Part shown: one piece after another, positions 32,817-44,774 of the stretch
How positions within the stretch are numbered: the first letter of the stretch is position 1
Layout of the letters: each line of letters opens with the position of its first letter
Assembly: GCA_000467715.1 (NCBI GenBank)
Contig: AJFK01000462.1
Coordinates: 124,001-188,000, forward strand
Direction of reading: 5' to 3'
From: Hysterium pulicare CBS 123377
Taxonomy: Eukaryota > Ascomycota > Dothideomycetes > Hysteriales > Hysteriaceae
Length of the DNA: 64,000 nucleotides
Translations under genes and position numbers: made by a program
Notes under the pieces: generated by a model
Databases searched by the model: none
Seen by the model: the letters and a program-made list of their open reading frames with translations, nothing else
Told to the model about the DNA's origin: nothing

Positions 32817-35800
32817 TTAGAAACCGGGCGTCATGGAACCAATTGGAGGAAACGATCTAGCTCCAAAGCCAGTGGTAGCAGGCACACTGTGGCCCGGAAG
32901 AGGGCTACCAATTTCACCGAGGGCCGTGGTTGGGCCTCCGCTCTCCTCGAACTTGATGGCATAGTGACCCGGAGTAGAGCTAAACTCCTTGTAGTTCAGA
33001 GTGCCGCCCCCATTGGACGAGTCGCCGAATATATCACAGGCTTCTATGATATCTTCAACCTTGATTTGGGGATCCGCAGGCGTTCGCACGGCTTCTAGCT
33101 GGTGGAATACATCATTAATATCATAGTAACCATCTGGACTGCTATGCCGGCTGGCAAGAGCTTTGCAAGCTTGGCAGACAAGTCGGCGAACGGAGACAAC
33201 TCGTGGCTTTTCTAAGAGTTGGCGATTTCCCATCATCGAGAACGGGTTGTTGAACATCCCAGACGTTGGAGAATTGCCCCAACCAGGAGCACCGGGCATG
33301 GGAAATGGCATTGGAGGTGTAGTCCAAGCGCTGCCGCCATTGCTTGAGCTACCGAATGGCGCATATGAGTCTGTCCTGGGCTGACCGATTCCCTCTGGAA
33401 AGTTGAATCCCATGTGAGCATTTCTCGGCATTCCCCCGGCTTGTAGGCTTGTCCTACGCGCTTCTGCTCCAGATTGAAAGTCTGGTACGTCATCCGCATC
33501 GTCAAGCAGAGCCTTACTACCTAGGTGATTCGCAAGTTCATCAACATCAGAGCCTGGAGGTCTCTTATTTTCTTCGTGAGGCTTGACGCTTGACGGTCGC
33601 TGAATGGGCGCTGGCCTTGCAATCGGTTGGGCTTGAGGGGCAGCAAGTGGCTGTTCGACATTTGCTTTGTCAAAAGAGGCCGAGGGCTGTCTAGAATGGG
33701 CCGGCATACCCATTCCGAAGCCGGGTATTGCATTTGTTGCTCCCATTCCAGGCAGAGACGGAAACCCAGGCGGTCCGTTCATGGGTCCAAAGCCACCACG
33801 GCCCAGAGGGGGCATACCTGGAGCTGGTGGTTGCATACCAGGTGGAGGAAATTGACGAGACTGGAAACTAGGCTGTGGAGGAAACATCGGATCATGACTC
33901 AGAGAAGCACGGGGCCCCATCATTGAAGGCATCATTGTACCCGGAACTTGCGGAAATCCGTTGAACCCTGGCGGGATATTACCCAAGCCATGTGGCATAC
34001 CCTGAGGGGGCTGCATCGGAGGCAAAGGAGATGAGGGTTGTGGATGGTGGAGCGTAGTCGGTTGTTGCAGGTTCAGGGGCTTGGTAAGGATTGCCTTGGG
34101 AGCAATTGGATTCTGCGATTGTGAGCCCACGTTGCTTGGAGACATGGATTTACTCGTCCCGGGTGCCACTTGAGGTGTCCTAGGAGATGATCCATGCGAG
34201 CCTTGTTGAGAGCTTTGTCGCGGACGGTTGGGAGTGGGTGCCTTCGGAATGGTAGGCGTAGCTACTTGAACGTGGGGTGAAGGGAAACCAGTCGATGACG
34301 GTTGTTTTAGGAGACCAGGGGGTAAAGCAACAGCAACCGGTTGCGATGCCTTCTTCGTAATGGCACTTTGGGCGCCTGCAGGTGTTGGTTCATCTTTACG
34401 AGAACGTTCCTTTTCAGCTTTGACCTTTGCCTCACGCTCCCGTCTCTCCCTATCTTCCAGGGCTTTCTTCTCCCGAGCTTCTCTCTCCTTGGCTTCACGC
34501 TCCTCGCGCTCCTTTTTCTTCGTTTCTTCACGGACTCTCTTCTCTTGAGCTTTCTGCTCCCGTACCTTACGCTCTGCCTCCTGCTGTCGGTCGCGTTCTT
34601 CTTGTTGCCGCTTCAGTCGTTCGACCTCCTTTCGTTGCTTTTCCTCTTCTTGAGCTTTGCGTTCGGCATCCTTCTTCTTTCGCTGCTCTTCTTTCTTCCG
34701 CCGTTGCTCCTCTTGCCTTTTCTCCTCAGCTGCTTTTATTGCAGCCTCCTCTGCAGCCTTGTCGGCATCTTTGCGGGCCTTCTCTTCAGCTTTGGCTTGT
34801 TTCTGCTTCTCTTTCTTTTCCTTTCGCTTCTGGGCCTCTTTGGCCTTCTTGGCCTCTCGTTGAACATCCATTCGCGATTCCTCTTCCAACTCTTCCAAGA
34901 GTTTCGCTTGACGTTCTGCAGCGACCTTTTCTCGATAGGCGGTAAGCACCCTCTGTTCGAACATTCGTGCGGCAAAAATTTGAAACATTCGTCTACCTTC
35001 TTCCATTCGCTGTTCCTCTGTCATAGTGTCCTGATAGTTTTGTAAGTAGAAAATATCAAGATCCATCATGAAAAACATACACCTTCATCGTCTTCATCGT
35101 CCTCGTACTCCTCTTCATCGTCGTAGTCATCCTCTTCTTCATCGTCGTACTCATCTTCATCAGGTGGCGCACCGTGACTATGACCACTGTGAGCCTTCGA
35201 GTACATACTCGGAATAGATAGACCGGCTGCGGCGTACTGTGCCTCCTCTTCCCGCTGCATTCGACGCTCTGCCAACTGCTCCATCATTTCAATAAACTTC
35301 TTTCCGTCATTTTTGAGCAAATCATCCGCAACGGTCAGAATGCCGCCTGTTACACGCGTTAGCAATACGCCAGTTGTAAATTCAAGGTTGGATGCTCGCC
35401 ACCTTTAACGGTCAGACTATTGCCGAAATTGAAGAAGTCGGTAGCCGCGCCGCGGGGTAGCTCCATGGGCTCATCCTCGCTGATGTCGTCGTCTTCATCG
35501 TAGTCGTCCTCTTCACTGTAATCTTCCTCGTCGCCCTCTTCATCCTCTTCCTCGTCAGATTCGTCGTCTGCTATTTCTCGTATTCTGGATGGGTGTTGGG
35601 CACTCATCATATGAGGCATGCGGTCTGGAGGTAACCTGCTGGACATTGGGTGAGCATAGCGGCTTGGGGGAGGTAGCATGGGTCCTCCATCTTGTTGATG
35701 GTTGGCATACTGCTCTAGCTCCTCATAGTATGCATCATATAGAACTTCCAGCTCCTCCTCAATGGCTGTTCGCTTCCGGCCACACACTGTACAGCTACAA

Positions 35801-36504
35801 GAGTGCTTCTGTTGCTCCTTCATCTTCCGTAGAACAGCCTCTTTTTCGATCTTGACTAAGGACTTGCGCTCATCCTCCCCAAGAGAGAGCCAAAACTCTT
35901 TTATTCTCTCTCGTTCTTCCGAGGTGGACGTGTTCCATATACGGTCTTTGCCCTTGCTTCGAGTGGGCGCATTAATCGACGCTTGTGCAGGTGGCGGAGG
36001 CGGAGGGGGAAGGGCATGAGACATAGGATGAGATAGACCACTAGCAGTCTCGTACGGGGGTTTCTGAGCGCCAGGAGCCACCTTCTTTTTCTTTTTCGAC
36101 TTTTTACCGGTACCAATATTTTCTGACAGAGCCGAGTACCCGGCTGGATAGTGTCCGTTTGTACCGTAAGCATGGCCATAGTTTTGCCCATCATCATCTG
36201 AAAAGTAATCTCCTTCGGCAGGTTCAAACTGATCTGGGTCGTCGAAGTCGGGGTCCACATAAGTAGAGGGATGTTGTCCTGGACGTGTAGGTTTCTGGTT
36301 TGTCAGGACCTGGCCTTCTGGCAGATGCCCATTTCGTGCGGTTGGAGTCTGGTTCTGAGCTTGCTCAGCGGCCTGCCGAGCAGCTTGCTTCTCTCGCCGC
36401 TTTTGTTTCTTCCGATTCACGCCAACAGGCGCAGGAGGGAGTCCGCCAGTGACGCCATTTGTCGATGCAGCTGCGGCTGTCTGGCCTTTCGTACCTTGAG
36501 CCAT
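32817..36504 (-). CDS. NST1: Stress-response protein Nst1 family
   Basis: Cytoplasmic protein linked to salt tolerance in yeast; its biochemical role is unclear. Three exons, 36504-35403, 35346-35081 and 35030-32817, give 1193 residues. Order of parts: a Gln/Asn-rich N-terminus with a Lys run ([10 protein letters not shown]); a conserved domain ([20 protein letters not shown], then [20 protein letters not shown] and [20 protein letters not shown]); two very acidic stretches; [20 protein letters not shown] and [20 protein letters not shown]; a charged Lys/Glu/Arg coiled coil of about 250 residues; then a Pro/Gly/Met-rich tail. This architecture is diagnostic of NST1. The exon 2 donor GTATGT keeps phase 0. 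Confidence 0.95.
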
Positions 36505-37379
36505 GGGAACGATTGACTCGATCGATCTAACAGTATCGATAGAATGTTAGCCAGAGGTCCAGGGCAGAGTGGACGTGTTGGGAATCTATAGCGGGGCATC
36601 CAAGGTGAAGGCAGGTTCGGGAAAGCCTATTACGCACTTTCAAGGCAATCAAAGCAGGCTCGTTCGGGCTCAACGTCGTAGACGGAGCGAGAGGAGGCTG
36701 CTGATATGATTGTAATAGGTGGAACAGTTGTCGGTGTGGTGGTGTTGGGCTCGCCCTTGGTGTTTTGTAGTGAAGAGGGTCGCGAAGACAAATCGGCGTC
36801 GATGGTCACGTGCATGTGCCAAGACCGACCTGGGCGCAGCAGCGTCGACGCTTGAATTGAGACACTCCATTGACTTCGCACTCTTCGACCTTGCAAACAT
36901 TCACTGCAGCACAATTTTCCGCCACCTTGCCACATTCTCAGCTTCGAAGACTCTCCCCTAACCTCTTGTTCACTCGAGCCTCAGCTGTGCTCTCTATCGA
37001 TAACGCTCCACCGGCTCATCGCCTCTCCGAACCAGCGCACCGCACAACTCCTTCACCCAACGCGAGCACGATACATCCAGATCGGTAGCTTGATATCCAT
37101 AGACGTGTCGTTCAGCTCTGGAGTTTTCACACATCAAAGAGCCCCCTCCAACTATTACATCTTCCCATAACGCAGCCGACTTAGTCGTCCTCCCTACGAA
37201 CGAAAGCAATTGCTTCACGGAGACATACTTCGGGAGTTCAAAGGCACATACAGGATCAAAGGGGGTAGTGCAACACTCTTTTGTCGCTGGCTCTACACGC
37301 TTGGACAGCCTCCGACAACCCCTTCGAGATTATCTGTTGTATACTCTCACCAGCGGCTTCATCCCGGCATCTTCTAGCA
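36505..37379. promoter_or_regulatory. Divergent promoter NST1 / RHO2
   Basis: Head-to-head spacer of 875 bp. The palindrome TATCGATA occurs at 36534-36541, close to NST1, and at 36995-37002. No gene is seen. Confidence 0.5.
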
Positions 37380-38513
37380 ATGGCACAGAATGGAGAGCCA
37401 GTGATGCGAAGGTATGTCACTTGGTTCACTAATAAATGTGCTGTTATCCATTTATTTGGAATGCTTTACCCAATTTGCTTGTCATGATTACGATTGTTTG
37501 CTGCTCTTTCAATTCTTCTCTATATGCTGGCATTTTTACGATTACCTCTATCTTTACCCATCTCTAAAATCTGTACTCGTTGGACGTATTTTTCCGAGAT
37601 GGTAAGGTATTGTTTGCTCAAAATATTGAATCCCCAACCACCCCAGACGACCTGCGATAACCTGCATTGGTGTTCCCGATCCGAAGTCACCCATGTCTAA
37701 AAATAGGCTATACGGCATGGCCACCCTAGCAATTATTTTATCGTCTCGGATGAGGCTCCTGCTCTTTTGGGTTTTTTTCATGCAAAGTCGCGACCACTCT
37801 GCAACCGTCTCGGGTTTTCCTATTCTTGCTAGCTACTCCCATGCTACGATCGCCGTTGTGCAACCAGCTGACCAAGATTTGTCTACAGGAAATTGGTTAT
37901 TATCGGCGATGGTGCTTGCGGCAAGACGAGCCTTCTGAGTGTTTTCACGTTAGGATATTTCCCTACGGTATGTCGCTCGGCTTAGACTGCTTTCTACGAG
38001 TAGCTCCCTAACGTCTCAAACCAGCGCTATGTCCCGACCGTTTTCGAGAATTACGTCACAGACTGCAGGGTCGATGGAAAATCGGTGCAGCTAGCTCTAT
38101 GGGATACCGCAGGACAAGAGGACTACGAAAGACTACGACCGCTCGCATACTCGAAGGCTCACGTTATCCTAATCGGTTTCTCCGTCGACTCTCCTGACTC
38201 CCTGGAGAATGTGAAGCACAAGTGGGCCGAAGAGGCACGTGAGCGATGCCCAGGCGTCCCCATCATCCTAGTCGGCCTGAAAAAGGATCTGCGGGATGAT
38301 CCCTTGGCCCAGGAAGAAATGCGGAAGAAGTCTTTAAAGTTTACCACCACCAAGGCGGGGAATGATATGAAAGAAGAGATCGGCGCTCGAAAATACCTCG
38401 AGTGCTCCTCACTAACGGGCGATGGAGTGGACGACGTCTTCGAGGCAGCAACACGCGCCGCCCTGCTATCGGTCGATAAGACCGAGAATGGTGGATGCTG
38501 TATTATCCTATGA
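37380..38513 (+). CDS. RHO2: Rho-type GTPase Rho2
   Basis: Small GTPase controlling cell-wall synthesis and actin polarity at the plasma membrane. Three exons, 37380-37411, 37889-37967 and 38025-38513, give 199 residues. P-loop [11 protein letters not shown]; switch [34 protein letters not shown] where Rho1 usually has [23 protein letters not shown]. The C-terminus CCIIL is a CaaX box with an extra Cys for palmitoylation. The features ARERCPGVP and [14 protein letters not shown] fit Rho2 better than Rho1. The first coding exon is only 32 nt, and the following intron is 477 bp, about ten times the local norm. Confidence 0.93.
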
Positions 38514-39089
38514 TTTTGCCCCAACCCTTTTCCATTTTTTAAAGCATTGGGTGGTGTTCCAGGTCCTTGTTACTGCTTTACCAGCCGGCGTCGCTGAGCG
38601 GATCTTGCATGCTTTCTTGTCTCCCGTCGAAAAGCTTTCGTTTTTTGGAACTGGCTTTAAGGTGATTATCACCTAGCACGCCAGTTGAGGGGGTTTCTGG
38701 GTGTACAATCCATTTTATTTTGAGGAAGCATATTCTGGAGGTATGTTCAGAATAGGTCCGGATTAATGATGATGATGGCTATATCATCTTACGCTCATTT
38801 TTTAGAACTGTATCTTTCTTTTGGGCCGCCGAGAGGGCTTTTATCAGATAAGCTCTGTTTCTCGAGGGAGCAGTAACCATAGCGACACACCTTCCAAGCT
38901 AATACTAAGCCAACGCCGTTTGAGAGCGGCCAATGGTTTATATGCCTTCTCTTTCTCCTCAGTAATGTTTCTCGAGAACTATGTTACAATGGGTTTATCC
39001 CGTCACCAATGCTTATTATGTCCATGCTCAAGAAAGTATTCATACATTCGCCCAGAACTTCTCCCAAGGCTTTACCCATGCTTCATGAG
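38514..39089. other. Convergent spacer RHO2 / mL40
   Basis: About 575 bp containing both 3' UTRs. Nothing else is seen. Confidence 0.45.
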
Positions 39090-39781
39090 CTACCTCTTCC
39101 AAGCGTGATTCCACCCCTCCCTACTCGGAAACTCCGTCTGTGCTCTTGCATACTCAATGGGCACACTATTCCATACACCCTTCTTCTCCATTGCAACGCG
39201 ATATAGTCTCCCCACATTCTTGCCCCCACTACCCAACTCCCCAGGATCAGCGCCTTGGCCACCAGCCAACGCCTCCGGCATTGCCATGCCGTTCTCATCC
39301 ATCAGACGAAGAGTTTCGCATGCCGACCGCATCGACATATATTGGCGCTCGAGCTCCAGCTCTTGGGACCGGCGAAGTTTGCGAAGGTAGAGGAGCCATG
39401 CGCGGTGGATGGTCCAGTGGCGGAGGGAGCGTGTGCGAGAGAAGAGGAGGGGCCGGGGCGTTTTGGCGTGGGAAAGATGGTAGCGGATTTGTGCTATTGA
39501 AGATAAGTTTTAGCACGCTGTATAACTGATAGGAGTCGTCCATTTGGGGAATGTTGTAGAAAGAACATACTTATCCTCGCATCCCCCTTGACTTCTTGCC
39601 TTCGTCTTTTCAACAATGGTGCTGTCGATGTGAAGGATGCGGAATCAGAAGGTTTTGATATTGAGGATATTCGGGGGTGAGGGAGCGCATTTCGCACGAG
39701 GGTGTTTTGCCGAAAAGCTGGCGGTGACTGTGTGGGACGGAACGTCGACCGAAAGGTTAGAAGTCGGATTGAAGGCTTCAT
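39090..39781 (-). CDS. MRPL28: Mitochondrial large-subunit ribosomal protein mL40 (MrpL28)
   Basis: Component of the mitochondrial large ribosomal subunit, imported into the matrix. Two exons, 39781-39571 and 39493-39090, give 204 residues. The N-terminus (MKPSIRLLTFRSTFRPTQSP) is Arg/Ser/Thr-rich without acidic residues, as in mitochondrial presequences. The conserved part reads RYHLSHAKTPRPLLFSRTRS, LRHWTIHRAWLLYLRKLRRS, then QELELERQYMSMRSACETLR, VGRLYRVAMEKKGVWNSVPI and EYARAQTEFPSREGWNHAWK. Intron of 77 bp with donor GTATGT. Confidence 0.92.
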
Positions 39782-40650
39782 GCTGGGATTGAGGTGGTAT
39801 TGATAGTTGTGAGATGAGGACTTCGATGTTGAATGAAGTTCTGAGGGATTCTTGAGGTTGCTAGTCGTTTGCGAAAGCGGTCTAAACTATATGCACGTGA
39901 CTCGGCACATCACTCTTTTGTTAAAGGTTCTTTGCTCCCCTTGGATAACTTACTAAGGAATGGAGGGTTATATTATGTCCTTGGAAGCCTAGAGCTTATA
40001 TGAGGCTCTTTTTTTCCTATGATCGTACTGCGCAAGGTACTCCATAGCCATACAAATTCGTAGCTAGCTACAATTCTCATGAAACAAACTTCATTGTGAT
40101 GCAGAAAGTTCCAGCACACAGTATCAAGGTAGTTTGTCCTAGTCGTAGTTCAAGAATCAAAGTACTGAGCACAATTAGGAGGCATTTGTTGAGTATTGCT
40201 TGTTTTGCATTATCTAGTTGGATTCTGTATAGTTTAAGGAGGAATATTATTCTGGATGTCGAGAGCAATCGTCTACAAATCTATTCTGTCAGGCATTCCT
40301 CAATTAGCTTACCTTTGAGAACCTGCTGCTGGATGTCCTCCGAGCTCTTCAAAGGCATTCGGTCTTGAGTTGTGCTGCGACGCCTTTGTAGCTAGGTGCA
40401 AAAGGGGTTTGGCGTAGGATTCGATGTGACAGCCTGTCGGTTCCTGGAATTCGGTGAGGCTCTGCACTCCACATGGCCAGCAAACATCCCACTTCGTTAG
40501 CACCAAAACCTTGGAAGCTGATTGAATCTCACTCTCTCAGCCGCAGCTTCAGCCCACATAAGTAGTCGCCGTTCCTAGAGTACAATTTCCTTTCTTCGAT
40601 ACACTTTACTCTCTTCTTTTGGTACAAACAATTCCTTTTCTACTGCCAAA
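39782..40650. promoter_or_regulatory. Divergent promoter mL40 / AGM1
   Basis: Head-to-head spacer of about 870 bp, AT-rich between 39900 and 40320. No gene is seen. Confidence 0.45.
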
Positions 40651-42585
40651 ATGTCTCACACCGAGGCGATTAAAGCGGCCAGCAGCAAACACCCACCAGC
40701 TGCTGGAACCACCTACCAGTATGGCACGGCTGGAGTGAGTTTATTTGCTTCCCCATCGAGTCGCCATATACTGACCAGAGACCCTGGTAGTTCCGCATGA
40801 AAGCGTAAGGCTTCTTCGGAGCACCATCATCCCGGGACTCCTTGATCTATGGTACATGATGCTAATTGTCACAGCGAGCTCCTGGATTCAGTAGTCTTTC
40901 GATGCGGCCTAATCGCTTCTCTACGTTCCCGCAGCCTCGGCGGTAAATGGATCGGTGTCATGATAACTGCGTCTCACAATCCTCCGGAAGATAATGGGGT
41001 GAAATTAGTAGAACCATTGGTTCGTCCGTATTTGAAGATAGGTTGGGGGATTACTGACGTAGCTGGCAGGGAAACATGCTTGCTGTACGAGACTCCTACG
41101 ACACATAAACCCCTGGAATAGGAATTAAATTGGCGCTAATTCCCTCATGTAGGAGGAGTGGGAAGTATTATCTACCGAGTTAGCTAATAAAGCTACCGAT
41201 GACGAGGTTGCGGAGTATTATCACTCCCTAGCCTCTAAATATAAGATCGATACAAACTCTCCTGCACGGGTTGTCATTGGTCGAGATACCCGTGCATCAG
41301 GGTCTCGACTCCTCGCCTGCACTCTTGACGGGCTCAAAGCTGCGAGTGTTGAATATAAAGACTACGGCTTCTTGACTACGCCGCAACTTCATTATATGGT
41401 CAGATGCTTAAACACCGAAGGGACCTCTGAGGCTTATGGCGTTCCCACGGAGAAAGGGTACTATGAAAAGTTAGCAGGAGCATTCAAGCGTGCCTTGAAT
41501 GGCAAGAAAGCCAATGGCAGCTTGACAGTCGATTGCGCCAACGGCGTCGGTGGGCCGAAATTGACAGAGCTGGTCAAATATCTGCCTCCCAAGGATCAGG
41601 GCCTCGAGATCTTTGTCGTTAATGACAATGTCGTCAAGCCAGAGAGCTTAAATGTGGAGGTATGGAAAGTCCACTTCACCATCGCCCAACCCCTTAATCG
41701 AATAAAGCTAAACACTTGACTATTTAGTGCGGTGCCGATTATGTCAAGACAGGCCAGAAGGCTCCTCCATCTTCCAAAGCTGGACCCAATGATCGTTGCT
41801 GCTCTCTTGACGGAGACGCTGATCGTATCGTGTACTACTTCAAAGACAGCGGCAATGCCTTCCACCTCTTGGACGGCGACCGTATTGCCACCCTGGCTGC
41901 TTCATTCCTTGGTGATCTCGTCCGTCAATCTGGACTCGCTGACTCGATCAAGATCGGTGTAGTGCAAACAGCTTATGCCAACGGTGCTAGTACGGATTAC
42001 ATAGCGCAGAACCTTAAGCTTGGCACCGTCTGTACCCCTACGGGAGTCAAGTATTTACACCACGCCGCAGAAAAGATGAACATTGGGGCTTATTTCGAAG
42101 CTAATGGCCACGGTACCGTTGTTTTCTCCGTTGAAACTCTCGACACTATTGCCAAGCATGAACCTCAGTCACCAGCACAACTCACCGCCCTAGAGTCACT
42201 TCGCGCCCTTGTCGACCTCATCAATCAAGCTGTTGGAGATGCGTTGTCCGACATGCTCCTCGTCGAGGTTATTCTAGCCCACAAAGGTTGGGGTCCGCAA
42301 GAGTGGTTGGCAACTTATTCCGATCTACCCAATCGTTTGCTCAAGGTAAAGGTAGCTGATCGCCGTGCTTTCAAAACCACCGATGCGGAACGTAGATTGT
42401 TGGAGCCGAAAGGCATTCAACCTAAGATTGACGAGGAGGTCAAGAAGGTGCGGCGAGGGAGGGCATTTGCGCGAGCTAGTGGTACCGAGGATGCTGTCCG
42501 CGTATATGCTGAGGCTGCCACCAGGGTCGAGGCGGATGATCTTGCCAGTAGGGTGGCTAAGATCGTTGAGACGGAGGCTGCATGA
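40651..42585 (+). CDS. PCM1: Phosphoacetylglucosamine mutase
   Basis: Converts GlcNAc-6-phosphate to GlcNAc-1-phosphate in UDP-GlcNAc synthesis for chitin, glycans and GPI anchors; cytosolic. Six exons, 40651-40734, 40791-40804, 40875-41019, 41070-41084, 41153-41659 and 41728-42585, give 540 residues, the usual size. The catalytic phosphoserine loop is [14 protein letters not shown], the Mg-binding loop CSLDGDADR, the sugar-binding loop EANGHGT and the phosphate-binding loop RASGTED. Exons 2 and 4 are microexons of 14 and 15 nt. Both are needed to keep the conserved N-terminal domain ([18 protein letters not shown] and EPLGNMLAEEWE) in frame. Confidence 0.94.
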
Positions 42586-44774
42586 ATGTAAGGAGGTCCC
42601 TGCAGCGGGTCTGGTATCTAGCCAGCGCTGTGGAGAACGCCACGATACGACTGACGAAAATTGGGTATGTGCATAAAAAGAGCCCGGAAGGCGCTCTGCC
42701 TCATAGACAGAGGCCAAATCGGCGTTGTATGTATACAAAATCCTTGTCACTTCTCGATAGGTTGTTGTTACTTATGTGATCGCCGGCTGTTGCTGTGACT
42801 AACCGCACTCGAGTTGCTTTTCTAAAAAATCACGGTAATTCCTTCCGCGTCCTTCAGCTACCTAACGCCAATAGCGTCCATATATCCCGCCGTTTGCATT
42901 AGAGATTTTTTACACCGTTGCTCTATCTTGTAATTAGTCAAGGTCTCTTTCAAGTTCTCTGCTCTGCCAATATGGCAGCACCGGCTCACATTTTGACTAC
43001 GGCCTTGTCCCCCTTTCCTTTGACTCCTTCTCCAGAAGAGAAGAAGGGAGCGTCTCTTTTACGAAGCTCGGCATACATCAAGGAAGAACCAAGGGGCTTG
43101 AATGGAATGAATGCAGCTATTTGTCTCATATCTGTGCCTCAACTTCTCTCATGTCCCACGGCGTTAACATCTAACATCCAACGACTATAGCTCTCTGCAC
43201 TACCTCTAACAACTGTACTACCCATAAACCTCACTGCTATTGAAGTTGGAGTAAGTATGAACTTCGCGTCTTTAAATTTTAGCCCCTGACTGCGAGCTCA
43301 GAAGAGCTATGGACACTTGACTTACTTCAAGACAGCTCCGCCTAGCTTGGACGGAGCGCCACGAATGCCAAACTTGGTACAGCAAGCATATTTCGGCGAT
43401 GTTACTGACGGATTTGCACACCCAGACATGGACGCCTATCTTGTAGAACGCTCTTCGAAACATCAGGGTTCTTAATATGGCGATAACGACCTAGACCACT
43501 CCTCTGTTGCGGTTGAGTCTGTCAAACGCAGAGAAATTTACCTGTTCCAGACATCAATTTAGCTGATTGAATGGTGGACCACGACTCTCGAAAGTGTAAG
43601 GTACAGTGGTGGTTCTCATGATTGATAGATTACAATTGACATTGAGACTGCTCTCAATAAACGACTTTATTTGGTGGATGCTACTAGTCATCCACTCCGA
43701 AGGGAGGTGTGAGACATGAGAGAACTGATCTTGATAAGGCATCTGATCAAATATAAGATGATGTCTAACATAAGTCCTGCATGCTTTCAACATTCCACAG
43801 CACGTGTTCGACTCATGAGACCTGACAAACCTTGGGAACTGAAAAGAGAGTATGATGTTACTTGACAATCACGAAGCCTCACACATCAGGAAACGCAGAG
43901 ATGGAGGACTTTTTATTAAGAAAAATCCCGATAATACATATATACTCAATGGAGGACGTAACGACGAGGCTCGCAGTGTTTCAAGTCACCTCTCGTCTCA
44001 TCCAATCGTAAGCGCCTACACGTACTCTCTGAAGCGGCATACATGTGACTTATAAACGCCGAGGTATTTAGTTTCAAAAATATTCAGCAAGGAATGCAGT
44101 TCACAACGGTAAACGCGCAAGGCCACTTAAGCAGCTAGTATTTGTACGAGGTAGCATCGCGACCTGTTGACTTTACGAGGAAGGCCCATAAAATTCGAGA
44201 ATTTAGTACGGGAACCTAGCCCTCTCAGGCCCTAGTAGCAGCGTTTGCCACTGGCCTATTGAGTGCGAGAAGCGCTTGATGATGTTGACAAGTTGGCGGT
44301 TAGCGGAGGGCATGCCGGGAGTGAAGTTTGAAGGGAGTGAAGGGGGTGAAGGGACCCTAAAAATACTTCGTTGACGCCGTTTCAAGCTGTCGAAACTTTC
44401 TGGTGACGCGCAGCCATTCAGCTCCTTAGATTCCCTTGGTCCGTGCCACCGGGCGTTATCCTTTGTCCCAACGCGACCCTCAAAGATCAATTCACTTCCA
44501 CCACAGGACCAACAAAGCTTTCCGTACCATTCCTCTTTGTTTCTTTCTTCTTTCTTCTTTCTTTCGTCTACAGTCTTTAATCTTCTTTTCGCAGAGCTGT
44601 TGTTTATGGATTAAACGCAGCTTTACATCGCATTCATCCCATGTACATGAATCCCTAAATCCTACATCCCTCGTTCCCACCACACGCACGAGATCTGTTC
44701 AAGTGCTCCACGCAACCTTGTGAACCTTAGAAGACCTACGAAGACCTCCTCTTATTACACGGTCACTCGTTACA
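42586..44774. other. Gene-poor spacer of 2.2 kb
   Basis: No supported gene. A 72-residue frame at 42972-43190 and scattered others have no recognisable domain and may be chance frames or remnants. A C/T-rich tract at about 44515-44575, just upstream of the CSC1-like gene, looks like a promoter or leader pyrimidine tract. Confidence 0.45.

Noticed and set aside
34341-35045. A 234-residue open frame rich in Leu and Phe on the + strand
   Set aside because: It is the antisense reading of the Lys/Glu-rich coiled coil of NST1. Codons for Lys/Glu give Leu/Phe on the other strand, so it is a shadow.
39295-39543. Pro-rich frame overlapping the second exon of mL40
   Set aside because: It is the same strand in another frame. 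The spliced mL40 reading is strongly conserved-looking and explains the sequence.
42972-43463. Possible small membrane-protein gene in the 42.6-44.8 kb spacer
   Set aside because: The frames are short, and the joined reading shows no convincing membrane or family pattern.
44515-44575. C/T-rich tract as a repeat element
   Set aside because: Simple pyrimidine bias just upstream of a start codon is common in fungal promoters. It has no repeat unit of note.
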